From Lutibacter sp. (GTDB lineage: Bacteria; Bacteroidota; Bacteroidia; Flavobacteriales; Flavobacteriaceae): DNA of 62,455 nucleotides. The translations under genes and the position numbers were made by a program. The DNA is taken from positions 1 through 62,455 of the forward strand of contig NZ_WTAR01000085.1 of the NCBI RefSeq assembly GCF_013139515.1, in the 5' to 3' direction. Shown here piece by piece: positions 1-9,367 of this stretch (positions are counted from its first letter, which is position 1; each line of letters starts with the position of its first letter). Below the pieces are notes generated by a model that had not been told where the DNA came from, made no database searches, and was given only the letters and a program-made list of their open reading frames with translations.

Positions 1-162
1 TGATTTATTTTATGCATTTGAATGTCAGTTCGAGTAATTTTCGATAGAAAATTGTATCGAGAACTATTTTGAAAACGAAAATTTGATTCTCGATACTAAT
101 TTTACGCATTAACATTCGTTAAATTCACTCGAATTGACAACTTTTATTCAAAATGCACAACG
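1..162 (-). repeat. Palindromic repeat element, copy 1 (cut by window edge)
   Basis: This stretch is the near-exact reverse complement of 11278-11438, with only a handful of mismatches. Its right end is TCAAAATGCACAACG (148-162), the same 15-base end found on both sides of copy 2. The left end lies about 13 bases outside the window. It sits just upstream of the Wza-like gene, so it may also influence that promoter. No transposase is visible. Confidence 0.85.
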
Positions 163-211
163 AGATGAATAATAATAAATGAATAACAACCTGAAAATCA
201 CCTTTAATACC

Positions 212-967
212 ATGAAAAAGAATGCCTATTTTTATCTATTACTTATAAGTATCATGCTCGTTATAACTTCGTGTGTGCCAGCAAAAGAAATTGCTTATTT
301 TCAAGAAATTGAAGGGCTTGTTTCTACCAAAACAATGATTCATTCAGAAACAAAAATTGCCGTAGGAGATTTGTTAACCATTAATGTATCGGCACTTGAT
401 CCTGAAACAGCAATAGCATTTAATCTTTTTGAAAATTCAGGAGGTGGAAATGTAAAATCATTGCCTTATTTAGTAAACTCGGTAGGGGAATTAAATTTCC
501 CTGTACTAGGTACTATACACGTTGTTGGATTAACCACCAAAGAATTAACTGACAAACTCATAAAATTATTATCAGAATTTATCATCAATCCTGTTGTAAA
601 TATAAGGCTTACTAATTTTAAAGTAACTGTTTTAGGTGAAGTTAAAAATCCAGGAACATTTACGGTACCCAATGAGCGTATCTCAATTGTAGAAGCGCTA
701 GGCTTGGCAGGAGATTTAACCATTCAAGGAAAAAGAGACAAGGTATTGTTAGTGCGTGAAATTGAAGGAAAAAGAGTTGTAATTCCTATAGATTTATCTA
801 AAATACAAGTCTTAAACTCTCCGTACTATTATTTAGCTCAGAACGATGTACTTTATATTGAACCAAATAAAGCCAAACGTAACTCATCGGCCATTGGTTC
901 TAATACGGGTGTTGCACTAACATCTGTTTCTATTTTAATTTCAATTATAGCTATTCTTATCAGATAA
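212..967 (+). CDS. Polysaccharide biosynthesis/export lipoprotein, Wza-like
   Basis: Outer-membrane polysaccharide export protein that would form the exit channel for capsule or exopolysaccharide, working with the tyrosine kinase encoded next to it. From the ATG at 212 the product has 251 residues, a lipoprotein signal with lipobox ITSC (Cys21), a Poly_export domain (about 45-125), an SLBB-like domain (about 130-220) and a hydrophobic C-terminal helix. An in-frame ATG at 179 would add 11 polar residues; I prefer 212 because it puts MKKN directly before the hydrophobic core. The kinase gene starts 11 bases after the stop, so the two are probably one operon. Glycosyltransferases are not in view and may lie to the left of the window. 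Confidence 0.88.
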   Translation: MKKNAYFYLLLISIMLVITSCVPAKEIAYFQEIEGLVSTKTMIHSETKIAVGDLLTINVSALDPETAIAFNLFENSGGGNVKSLPYLVNSVGELNFPVLGTIHVVGLTTKELTDKLIKLLSEFIINPVVNIRLTNFKVTVLGEVKNPGTFTVPNERISIVEALGLAGDLTIQGKRDKVLLVREIEGKRVVIPIDLSKIQVLNSPYYYLAQNDVLYIEPNKAKRNSSAIGSNTGVALTSVSILISIIAILIR

Positions 968-978
968 AATAAATCATT

Positions 979-3342
979 ATGAATCAGAACGAAAACCCTT
1001 TAAATTATTTATTTTTTGATGAAGAACCTATTGATTATCGTGAGAAAATTGAAAAATATGTGTACCACTGGAAATGGTTTGTTGTAGGTATTATTGTTGC
1101 TTTGGCGTGCGCTTATGTGTATTTGCGTTACACACCTCGTGAATATTTGGTAACAACTACCATTTTAGTAGATGATATGAAAAATGGAGGATTGCCTTCA
1201 GAATTAATGGCTTTTGAAGATTTGGGACTTATTTCAGCAAGAAGAAAAACGGTTGATAATGAAATGGGCTTGTTGAAGTCTAGAAGTTTGATGCAAAAAG
1301 TGGTGAAAGAGGTAGGGTTAAACGTTACTTATTATGAAGAAGGGCGTGTGCAAACTTCAGAAGTATTTCAACAAAAATCACCTGTAAAAATTAATTTCTT
1401 TTCAAAAGATTCTACTTTTTATGCGTTAGATACTACGTTTAGAATTCGTTTAACGTCAAAAACAAACTTTACGTTAATAAATAAACTAGGAATTGATGTT
1501 TCTTCTCATGCCTTTGGTGAAAAGATTCTAACCAATATGGGTGCTTTAACGGTAACTCCAACAAATTTAAAAAAACTTAAAGGTGATGAAGAAGTAATTA
1601 CTGTAATTAAACCTCTAAAAGCAATAGCAAATAGCTACAGAAGTAGTTTAAAAATGGATTTATTGTATGAAAAAGCGAGTTTAATTGAGCTAAGTTTAAA
1701 AACAAAAGTGAAGTTAAAAGGACAGATTATTTTAGATAATTTGGTGAATTTGTACAATAAAAATGCGGTTGAAGATAAAAGTTTAATAGCCAATAACACC
1801 AACGATTTTATCAATAGGCGTCTTGAAGTGATAGAAAAGGATTTATCAAGTGTTGATAAAGGAGTAGAGGATTTTAAAATAACCAATAAGCTTACCAATA
1901 TTGCTTCAGAAGCGACATTGGTATTGCAAACAAATTCAGAAATAGAGAAAAAAATAATTGAATTAAATACGCAATTAAAATTAGCAAACTATGTAACTGA
2001 TTATATGGCTGAACATATGGATGGGTTAATTCCTTCAAATTTAGGATTGGCTGATGCTACAGTAAGTGTAAGTGGTGTGCAATTAAATAAGTTAGTAATA
2101 GAGCGTAACCGCCTTTTAAAAAGTTCAAAGCCTCAAAACCCGATTATTGTTAATTTAAATAGTCAGATTAAGGAGCTAAGAGGAAGTATTGCACAAAGTT
2201 TAGCAAATTTAACTTCATCTTTAACAATTTCGTTAAATGATGCTGTTTACCAAGAGAATAGAATGTCATCTAAAATTACTTCAGCACCAAAACAAGAGCG
2301 TGAGTTTAGAGATATTCAGCGTCAGCAACAAATAATTGAAACGTTGTATTTGTATTTATTACAAAAGCGAGAAGAAAACGCAATTTCATTGGCTGCCACC
2401 TTGCCAAATGCTAAAATAATTGACAAAGCTGATGGAAGTGATAGTCCAATAAGCCCAAAGAGAAATGTAGTATATATGGCTGCTGCTATGCTAGGGTTTA
2501 TGGTTCCGTTTTTATTTTTTTACTTGGTATTTTTATTAGATAATAAAGTACACACACTAAAAGATATTGAAGCAGTATTAAAAGCGCCATTTTTAGGTGA
2601 AATTCCTAAAACAGCCATGGATCACAAAATTGTGGTAAATGATACTGAAAGAGGTATTGTAGCTGAGGCTTTTAGAATGTTACGAACAAATATTACGTTT
2701 ATGCTTTCTAATGTAAAAAAAGAGGCTAAAACTATTTTTATTACATCAACTATTAGCGAAGAAGGAAAAACATTTATAGCTATAAATACCGCTGCCGTAT
2801 TAGCATTGTCAAATAAAAAAGTATTATTAGTTGGGGCTGATATTCGTAAACCAAAAATTAATGATTACTTAAAAGTAACCTACGATAAAGGGTTGACACA
2901 TTTTTTAATGGATAATTCTTTAGCTATTGAAGATGTTATTGTACATAATAAAGAATCTAATTTTGATGTTTTACACTCAGGAATTATAGCTCCAAACCCT
3001 TCTGAATTATTAATGAATGGTAGGTTTGAAGAAGTATTAGCGTATGGAAAAGCAAATTACGATTATGTAATAATAGATACTGCACCTATAAAAATTGTTA
3101 CAGATACGCTATTGTTAAGTAACATTGCCGATTTATTTGTGTATGTGATTAGAGCAAACTATTTAGACAAGCGCTTACTAGAAATTCCTACTAAATTATA
3201 CAATGAAAAGCGTGTAAACAATATGGCTGTCATATTAAACGCTGTTGATATTGATAGAGGTGTTGGTTATGGCTATGGATATGGTTATGGATACGCTTAT
3301 GGAGAAAATGAACAGAAACCTTGGTGGAAGAAATTGTTTTAA
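979..3342 (+). CDS. Wzc-like polysaccharide chain-length regulator with tyrosine autokinase domain
   Basis: Inner-membrane polysaccharide co-polymerase and bacterial tyrosine kinase that couples polymer assembly to export through the Wza-like partner. The 787-residue protein has a Wzz domain with a first membrane segment near residues 33-50, a long periplasmic coiled-coil region (about 230-470), a GNVR-type segment, a second membrane helix (about 497-520) and a cytoplasmic BY-kinase. The kinase carries Walker A (ISEEGKT, about 590), a Walker A'-like motif (VGADIRKP, about 618) and Walker B (YVIIDTAP, about 695). The tail holds a tyrosine cluster, GYGYGYGYGYAYG, the usual autophosphorylation region. 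Walker A' reads VGAD where most relatives have IDAD. The domain fusion is the usual form in proteobacteria and Bacteroidota. Confidence 0.92.
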   Translation: MNQNENPLNYLFFDEEPIDYREKIEKYVYHWKWFVVGIIVALACAYVYLRYTPREYLVTTTILVDDMKNGGLPSELMAFEDLGLISARRKTVDNEMGLLKSRSLMQKVVKEVGLNVTYYEEGRVQTSEVFQQKSPVKINFFSKDSTFYALDTTFRIRLTSKTNFTLINKLGIDVSSHAFGEKILTNMGALTVTPTNLKKLKGDEEVITVIKPLKAIANSYRSSLKMDLLYEKASLIELSLKTKVKLKGQIILDNLVNLYNKNAVEDKSLIANNTNDFINRRLEVIEKDLSSVDKGVEDFKITNKLTNIASEATLVLQTNSEIEKKIIELNTQLKLANYVTDYMAEHMDGLIPSNLGLADATVSVSGVQLNKLVIERNRLLKSSKPQNPIIVNLNSQIKELRGSIAQSLANLTSSLTISLNDAVYQENRMSSKITSAPKQEREFRDIQRQQQIIETLYLYLLQKREENAISLAATLPNAKIIDKADGSDSPISPKRNVVYMAAAMLGFMVPFLFFYLVFLLDNKVHTLKDIEAVLKAPFLGEIPKTAMDHKIVVNDTERGIVAEAFRMLRTNITFMLSNVKKEAKTIFITSTISEEGKTFIAINTAAVLALSNKKVLLVGADIRKPKINDYLKVTYDKGLTHFLMDNSLAIEDVIVHNKESNFDVLHSGIIAPNPSELLMNGRFEEVLAYGKANYDYVIIDTAPIKIVTDTLLLSNIADLFVYVIRANYLDKRLLEIPTKLYNEKRVNNMAVILNAVDIDRGVGYGYGYGYGYAYGENEQKPWWKKLF

Positions 3343-3363
3343 CTTGTTAGTACGGGATGGAGC

Positions 3364-3395
3364 GTAAAAAAAATGTTCACTGAACATTTTTAGCG
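3364..3395 (+). terminator. Rho-independent terminator after the wza-wzc pair
   Basis: AAAAATGTTCA and TGAACATTTTT form a tight 10-11 bp stem with a T-run at the end, about 20 bases after the kinase stop codon. GCGT and AGCG flank it. It separates the export pair from the LamG gene. The sequence between here and 3590 contains no open frame of interest. Confidence 0.7.
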
Positions 3396-3590
3396 AACAG
3401 GCCAGCTGTGGCGCTTGGGCATATGACTGAAGTAATCTGTTATATTAGAATTCTAATCATGAGATTGCTTCGTACAACCATCAAGAAACCAAACAACTAT
3501 ATTAAAAATAATAGCATTTTAACGCTTAAAAACCTATAAAATTTAAAGAAAAATGAGTATTATTGTAGTCCCAATCTCAAAAAAAAAAAT

Positions 3591-6500
3591 ATGAAAAAAA
3601 CAGTACTTTATTTTCTTTTTGCTTTTAGCATGTTGCCCCAACTGTTGCAAGCACAAAACAATGCCTTAGATTTTGATGGGTTTAATGATTATATTTCTTG
3701 TGGAAATGTAGATTTATATAATCATGCTTTTACTTATGAAACATGGTTTAAGGTTAATAATTTTCAAGGAAACGATCCGTATCTTTCTACGTTAATGGGG
3801 ATTGAAACCGGTAATGATGCTTCTGTTTTAAGAATAATTAAAAACGGTAATGATTATAAACTAGATTTCTATATGAATTCTGGTAATGGAGGCTATTACT
3901 TACTAGGTACTTCACCTTTAGTTACTAATAAATGGTATCATGTAGCATTAGTATTTGATCAAGGCTCTAATGAAATTCGTTTATACTTAAATGGAATGTT
4001 TGAGAGCTCAATAAGTGTAGCTTCTTTTACAGACAATTATACACATAATTCTTTTTTTATTTCATATAGTTATGATGGGAGATATTTAGATGGGCAAATG
4101 GATGAAGTTAGAGTATGGGATTATGCTAGAAGTGAATCTCAAATAAGAGACTATATGTACCAAGAATTAGTAGGTGATGAAGGAGGCCTTTTAATTAATT
4201 ATAATTTTAATGAAACTTCCGGGACTACACTTACAGATAATAGTAGTGCAACTATTACAAATAATGTTAGCTCACTGCCCGGTACATTAACTAATATGGA
4301 TAATACAGATTGGGTTACCTCTCCAGCTTTTTATGGCCCTAAAAATTGTTTAGATTTTGATGGGGTAGATGAAAATGTTTATATAGGTTCTTTTTTACCT
4401 ATTGTTACATCAGGTACTATTTCCTTTTGGATTTATCTAGATGCAATTCCAGGGAATGATGCTCGTTTAATATCAAAAAGTCCAAACTCTCTTGCTGGTG
4501 ATGAAATATATTTAACAAGTGGTGAAGGTAAAATTAAAACAGTTGGTAGTTTTGTAGTAGGAGATGATTTAGTATCATCAAATGCTTTAAGTGTTGGTGT
4601 TTGGACACATGTTTCTATAACTGCTGATGGAACTGGATCTAAATTGTATATTAACGGTATTTTAGATGATACTGGAGGTGCTGCAGCATTTAGTTTTGAC
4701 ACTTTTAGAATTGGTGGTCAACATAATACTAGTTTTTGGGAAACAGTAAATGCAAAAATGGATGAAGTTAGAGTGTGGAGTACTGTACGAACGGCTGAAG
4801 AAATTAGAGAACATATGTATAAAACACTTGTTGGAAATGAAAGCGGTCTTGTAGCTTATTATAATTTTGATAATGCATCAGGGAATGTTCTCTATGACTT
4901 TAGTGGAAATAATGATGGTACTATAGAAAATATTGAAAATACAGATTGGGTTACATCTACAGCCTTTAACACTTGGTTAGATACAGACTCATCAACTTGG
5001 GGAACTGCAAGTAATTGGAGTAGCGGAAGTGTGCCAAGCACTACTGATAATGTTGGTATTTCAAATAATGGAGGAACAGCACCTTCATTATCAAGTGATT
5101 TAACTGTTAAAAGTTTAAGTGTAGAAACTGGAGCGTCTTTAACTATTGCATCTTCAACATTAACAATTGCTAACAATATTTTTAACAGCGGTACTTTAAC
5201 AGCTACAGGAACACTTACGTATGCTGCTTCAACATTATATAACAATGGTACTTTTATAAATAATGGAACTACTAGTTTATACGATTTCACAAATAATACT
5301 GGAGCTACAGCAACTATAGCTTCAGGAAATCAATTAACGGTGACTAATACTATTTCAAACAGTGGTACAATTACTGTAGATGGAACTTTCATAAATAATC
5401 AAACACTCACAAATAGTGGTACGTTTACGAATGAAGGTGCAACTACCTTAAATAATTTAACAAATACAGGTACTTTTAATATCAACTCTACTGCCACCAC
5501 TAATGGCTCGTTAATTGTTTCTGGTACTTCAACAGGAAACATTACTTACAATAGATATTTGTTAGGAAGTAAATGGCATTTGTTTAGCGCACCAATTGGT
5601 GCTCAAAATATAAATTCATTTGTTACTAATGGAGCTAATAATGTGCCAAGAAGTGATGGAGGAACAGGAACAAAATACGCTTTAGCGCCTTATGACAATA
5701 CCGGAACTATTGGTGCTACAACTTGGGATTATTACACAATTGGCGGAAGTAATGAAGCAAGTAGCGCAGGAAATTTTATAGCAGGAAAAGGGTACCAAGT
5801 ATATACAACAGCAGCAGGAACTATTGCTTTTACAGGTACAGTTCCAACTGCACAAACAGATTTAGCGGTAACTGTTGATGCTTCTAATACTTGGAATTTA
5901 GTTGGAAATCCGTTTCCTTCTTCAATCCCTGCAAATGTAGATGCTGATGCTACAAATAATTTTTTAACAGTGAATGCCAGTGAATTAGATCCTTCAAATA
6001 CTGCTATTTATATTTGGGATGCTGCAACTTCTGCTTACGTACTTGTAAATCATGATTCTCCTGCAACTTATATTGCGCCTGGACAATCGTTTTTTGTAAA
6101 GTCTAGTGCTGCAAATACGTTAAATTTTACAACTGCAATGCGTATGCACCAACCTACAGCAGTGTTTCAAAAAGGGAATGGAAACTTAAAACCAACTATA
6201 CAATTAATAGCTGAAAATACTGAAGGAAAAACAAGTACAACTAAAATTAAATATGTATCCGGTACAAGCTATGGACTTGATCCTGGTTATGATGCAAGTA
6301 CTTTTTCAGCTGTTGAAAGCTCCTTTTTTGGAGTGTATTCTAAATTAATTGAAGATAATGGAGTCAACTTTTCGCTGCAAATTGTACCCGATGAAAATTA
6401 TGAAACAACTGTAATTCCTATTGGAATAACTACTGATGTAACTGCAGAAGTTACTTTTAAGGCAGTTTATGAAAACTTACCAACTGATACAAAAGTTTTT

Positions 6501-6878
6501 CTTGAAGATAGATTGTTAAGTGTTTTCACCGAAATAAATGAAAGTAATAAAAGCTATACTATTTCGTTGACTAGTGAGAGCAGTAAAGAGGGTCGTTTTT
6601 ATATACATACTTTGGCTAAAAAACCAACGGAGCCTTCTACAGAACTAACAGACTTGAGAATTGTATCTTACTATGACACCAATAGCTTAAAGGTTATTGG
6701 GAACCTTGAAGAAACTTCAACTATTGAAATTTTTGATACTTTAGGACGTTTTATTTTTAAAAGCACTATTAGTAATGAAGCTCATGAAATTAGTGTTCCA
6801 TCTATGGCTAAAGGAATTTATTATGTTAAAATAAATTCTCCAACTAAAAAATCAAGTACTAAAATAGCTTGGTATTAG
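3591..6878 (+). CDS. Secreted LamG-domain protein with T9SS type A sorting domain
   Basis: Large surface or secreted protein (1095 residues), probably an adhesin or glycan-binding protein. A Sec signal (1-21, ending LLQA) is followed by two LamG/concanavalin A-like domains (about 24-190 and 250-415), each ending in the motif MDEVRVW, then a run of short Asn/Gly/Thr-rich repeats (about 500-640) that look like a beta-solenoid. After that comes a globular stretch containing LVGNPFPSSI, common in Bacteroidota surface proteins, and a C-terminal type IX sorting domain (about 1020-1095) with a GRFIF and MAKGIYYVKI pattern. The T9SS machinery is not in this window. Its place between the export genes and the peptide cassette suggests a cell-surface role, which is inference. 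Confidence 0.88.
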   Translation: MKKTVLYFLFAFSMLPQLLQAQNNALDFDGFNDYISCGNVDLYNHAFTYETWFKVNNFQGNDPYLSTLMGIETGNDASVLRIIKNGNDYKLDFYMNSGNGGYYLLGTSPLVTNKWYHVALVFDQGSNEIRLYLNGMFESSISVASFTDNYTHNSFFISYSYDGRYLDGQMDEVRVWDYARSESQIRDYMYQELVGDEGGLLINYNFNETSGTTLTDNSSATITNNVSSLPGTLTNMDNTDWVTSPAFYGPKNCLDFDGVDENVYIGSFLPIVTSGTISFWIYLDAIPGNDARLISKSPNSLAGDEIYLTSGEGKIKTVGSFVVGDDLVSSNALSVGVWTHVSITADGTGSKLYINGILDDTGGAAAFSFDTFRIGGQHNTSFWETVNAKMDEVRVWSTVRTAEEIREHMYKTLVGNESGLVAYYNFDNASGNVLYDFSGNNDGTIENIENTDWVTSTAFNTWLDTDSSTWGTASNWSSGSVPSTTDNVGISNNGGTAPSLSSDLTVKSLSVETGASLTIASSTLTIANNIFNSGTLTATGTLTYAASTLYNNGTFINNGTTSLYDFTNNTGATATIASGNQLTVTNTISNSGTITVDGTFINNQTLTNSGTFTNEGATTLNNLTNTGTFNINSTATTNGSLIVSGTSTGNITYNRYLLGSKWHLFSAPIGAQNINSFVTNGANNVPRSDGGTGTKYALAPYDNTGTIGATTWDYYTIGGSNEASSAGNFIAGKGYQVYTTAAGTIAFTGTVPTAQTDLAVTVDASNTWNLVGNPFPSSIPANVDADATNNFLTVNASELDPSNTAIYIWDAATSAYVLVNHDSPATYIAPGQSFFVKSSAANTLNFTTAMRMHQPTAVFQKGNGNLKPTIQLIAENTEGKTSTTKIKYVSGTSYGLDPGYDASTFSAVESSFFGVYSKLIEDNGVNFSLQIVPDENYETTVIPIGITTDVTAEVTFKAVYENLPTDTKVFLEDRLLSVFTEINESNKSYTISLTSESSKEGRFYIHTLAKKPTEPSTELTDLRIVSYYDTNSLKVIGNLEETSTIEIFDTLGRFIFKSTISNEAHEISVPSMAKGIYYVKINSPTKKSSTKIAWY

Positions 6879-6903
6879 TAATTAATTATGTTAAAAATTA
6901 GTA

Positions 6904-6911
6904 TATTTTTG
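6904..6911 (+). promoter_or_regulatory. -7 box of the small-peptide gene
   Basis: TATTTTTG matches the Bacteroidota -7 consensus TAnnTTTG and ends four bases before the ATG at 6916. That places the likely transcript start at or next to the start codon. No clear -33 TTTG is visible. It implies that the peptide can be transcribed independently of the LamG gene. Confidence 0.5.
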
Positions 6912-6915
6912 TAAA

Positions 6916-7098
6916 ATGAAAAAGGACCCTAAACAATTAAAAAATACAAATAAAGAGTTGCTAACGCGTAAAGAAGCAATATTAAAAGCAGGTAAATATG
7001 CTGCTTTTACAGCCTTGGCTACATTTACTATCTTAAACCCTAAAAAGGCACAAGCACAATCCCCAGGAGATGAACCTGGAGGTGGTTTTACTTTTTAA
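6916..7098 (+). CDS. Small secreted-type peptide, candidate substrate of the adjacent kinase/nucleotidyltransferase
   Basis: A 60-residue protein I do not recognise as a named family. It has a basic N-terminal stretch (MKKDPKQLKN), a segment TRKEAILKAGKY that loosely resembles a Tat-type SRRxFLK motif but lacks twin arginines, a short hydrophobic core (about 29-41) and a plausible signal peptidase I site after KKAQA. Cleavage there would leave only QSPGDEPGGGFTF. The gene lies 14 bases before the PqqD-HprK gene and has its own -7 box. The layout resembles precursor peptides of ribosomally made modified peptides, but a short exported structural or signalling peptide is equally possible. That it is a real gene is likely; its role is inference. 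Confidence 0.72.
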   Translation: MKKDPKQLKNTNKELLTRKEAILKAGKYAAFTALATFTILNPKKAQAQSPGDEPGGGFTF

Positions 7099-7112
7099 AT
7101 TTTAAAATAAAG

Positions 7113-8276
7113 GTGTTATTAACTACACAGTCTTTTTTAATAAAGAAGCTAGAGCACAAAAGTATTGTATGGTTTAAGGCTTCAAATACGTATGTTTTAG
7201 TAGCGCACGATACCGTAAAAATACTTGAAAAAATTAATGAAGGGTTCTCAGATGATGAGCTCTTCATTTTTTGTTTACAACAGTTTCAGCTTTCTAATAA
7301 ACAAGCAGAAACAGTCATAAATGCTGTTTATAGCTTAATTAAGCAATTAAACACACCTGTAACTATAGAAACCAATAGTACAACTGAATCAATTAAAACA
7401 ACAAATTATGATTCCACAAAGTTTTATGAAATAGGAACTAAAATTATAAAAGTTTCATTTGAAACAGCCAATTTAGAATTTTTAGTGCATCCAAAGTTTG
7501 CACATTTAGAAGTAACTAATGTGGTTGATTTTATAAGTCATTTTAAGGTTGGTTATTCTCAACATAAAATTGTACTTGAAGTTGACACTAAAAGAGTAGG
7601 AGCTTGGGAAGAAAAAGAGATTCATTATTTTCAAGGGAAATTTTCAATGGTTTTATTAGAAACTATGTATGAGATTGAAGAGAAAAAATGGATGGCAGTA
7701 TTGCATGCTTCAGCAATAAGTAATGGTGAAAATTGTATTTTATTTACAGGAGATTCCGGCAATGGTAAAAGTACCTTAGCTGCATTATTGGTTGCAAATG
7801 GTTACACGTTATTTGCCGATGATTTTGTGCCAATTGCTGCGGCAACTAAAAAAGTGTTTCATTTCCCTGCTGCTATCTCTATTAAAGAAAAAGCAGTTGC
7901 TACATTACTTCCATACTTTCCTAAATTAGAAAGTGCTTCCGTTTATACGTATGAAAACATGCATAAAAAGGTACGTTATTTAGCAACTCAACGTTTAGAT
8001 TTAACAACAAAAAAACAATTAAATTGCAAGGCAATTGTTTTAGTTAACTATAAAGAGAATAGCGGTTTAACAATTAAAAAGCTCCCCAAAGAAGATGCTT
8101 TTGAATATTTGATTCCAGATTCTTGGTTATCAGAAGAAGTTGAAAATGCTTCATTCTTTTTAGATTGGTTTTCAACAATGCCTTGTTACCATTTAACCTA
8201 TTCTGATACAGAATTAATGTGTAAAACGGTAGAAGAACTCTTTAGTTCTAACGAAACAAGAAATAATGAACTATAA
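7113..8276 (+). CDS. PqqD-like domain fused to HprK-related kinase
   Basis: A 387-residue protein starting at GTG; there is no nearby in-frame ATG. Residues 1-90 look like a PqqD/RRE fold (SIVWFK, then EGFSDDEL and a helical end), the domain that binds leader peptides in RiPP pathways. The rest is an HPr-kinase-like domain with the P-loop GDSGNGKST (about 213-221) preceded by LHAS, and FADDFVPI downstream, as in HprK relatives. In known families, HprK-related kinases occur with separate PqqD and nucleotidyltransferase genes, and a related kinase phosphorylates the lasso peptide paeninodin. Here PqqD and kinase are one chain. The gene overlaps the nucleotidyltransferase gene by 11 bases, so the two are translationally coupled. 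No HPr substrate is visible nearby. Confidence 0.82.
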   Translation: MLLTTQSFLIKKLEHKSIVWFKASNTYVLVAHDTVKILEKINEGFSDDELFIFCLQQFQLSNKQAETVINAVYSLIKQLNTPVTIETNSTTESIKTTNYDSTKFYEIGTKIIKVSFETANLEFLVHPKFAHLEVTNVVDFISHFKVGYSQHKIVLEVDTKRVGAWEEKEIHYFQGKFSMVLLETMYEIEEKKWMAVLHASAISNGENCILFTGDSGNGKSTLAALLVANGYTLFADDFVPIAAATKKVFHFPAAISIKEKAVATLLPYFPKLESASVYTYENMHKKVRYLATQRLDLTTKKQLNCKAIVLVNYKENSGLTIKKLPKEDAFEYLIPDSWLSEEVENASFFLDWFSTMPCYHLTYSDTELMCKTVEELFSSNETRNNEL

Positions 8277-9363
8277 AGAAGCGCTTTATTTTATTGGTAA
8301 TTGTTTGTCGTGTACTAAAAATGTATCGGCTAAAAAATGGGTGGTTTCACAAGTAACTTCTAAAAAAATTGATTGGGAAACTGTTGTAAAAGTAAGTTCA
8401 GCTCAGTTAGTTGTACCAGCATTGTATTTAAATTTGAAACGTGCAAACGTGTTACATTTACTTCCAAAAGATTTAATTACGTATTTTAAAGAAATGACGG
8501 CACTTAATAAAGAACGAAATATAGCAATCCTTAATCAAGTAAATCATTTAGTTGAATTATTAAATAAGCATCAAATTGAGCACGTTTTTTTAAAAGGAAC
8601 TGCTCACTTGCTAGAGAATTTATATGAAGATATAAGTGAACGCATGATTGGAGATATTGATTTGTTAGTAGCACCTGAACAGTTTGATAAAACTGCTAAA
8701 TTAGCACTTGAAATAGGGTATAAGCCACTCACAAAATATTATAAAAATGAATTAAAATTATTGAAGCATTACCCTAGATTAGTACATGAAGAGTGGATTG
8801 CAGCTGTTGAAATTCATAGAGTAGTAATTCAACCACCATACAATACTACTTTAAAATCAACCTCAATATTAGAACATAAATTAGCTTTTGAAAATACATT
8901 TACACCATCATATCATCATCAAATACTGCATAATATATTAAATGTTCAAGTGAACGATAAAGGTTTTTTATATGCTAAAATTAATTTGCGCCAAATGTAC
9001 GATTGTTATTTATTATCTTTTAGACCAACAGTTTTAACTACATTAAAGAATGATACAACGTATTATTATCGTAAATCCTTATATTTCAAGTTGATAAATA
9101 GCGTTTTTACTACAAGTCTTTTTAAAATTAATGATACTTTCATTCTTCGATTTTTAATGCTTTGGTATCAAAAAAGTATTTATTTTCCAACATTAAATTA
9201 TGCTTTAAATAGGTTTATATATTATAATTATCGCTTATTTAACTACATAAGGTTATTTGTTTCAGCTTTTTATAAAAAAGAGATACGAGATAGTTTGTAT
9301 CGGAAATTAAGTGATGCTGGCTGGTATAAAGAACATCTTAAATCTTATAAGAATAAAGTTTAA
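8266..9363 (+). CDS. Nucleotidyltransferase family protein (NTP_transf_5-like)
   Basis: A 365-residue protein of the NTP_transf_5 type, commonly paired with HprK-related kinases. The signature is FLKGTAHL followed by GDIDLLV (about 130-136), whose two aspartates would bind metal. The remainder is helical and basic, without membrane segments. The first codons overlap the end of the kinase gene. It would transfer a nucleotide to a peptide, sugar or phosphate acceptor; which one cannot be read from sequence. No lasso cyclase, leader peptidase or transporter gene follows, so the cassette is not a canonical lasso-peptide cluster. Confidence 0.8.
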   Translation: MNYKEALYFIGNCLSCTKNVSAKKWVVSQVTSKKIDWETVVKVSSAQLVVPALYLNLKRANVLHLLPKDLITYFKEMTALNKERNIAILNQVNHLVELLNKHQIEHVFLKGTAHLLENLYEDISERMIGDIDLLVAPEQFDKTAKLALEIGYKPLTKYYKNELKLLKHYPRLVHEEWIAAVEIHRVVIQPPYNTTLKSTSILEHKLAFENTFTPSYHHQILHNILNVQVNDKGFLYAKINLRQMYDCYLLSFRPTVLTTLKNDTTYYYRKSLYFKLINSVFTTSLFKINDTFILRFLMLWYQKSIYFPTLNYALNRFIYYNYRLFNYIRLFVSAFYKKEIRDSLYRKLSDAGWYKEHLKSYKNKV

Positions 9364-9367
9364 ATTT

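Noticed and set aside
3240-3303. Short tandem repeats resembling an array
   Set aside because: They are coding repeats for the tyrosine tail of the Wzc-like kinase; there are no spacers, so this is not a CRISPR.
4892-5290. 132-codon minus-strand frame
   Set aside because: It lies entirely inside the repetitive part of the LamG/T9SS gene in antisense, has no motif, and arises from the Thr/Ser/Asn-rich codons of that gene.
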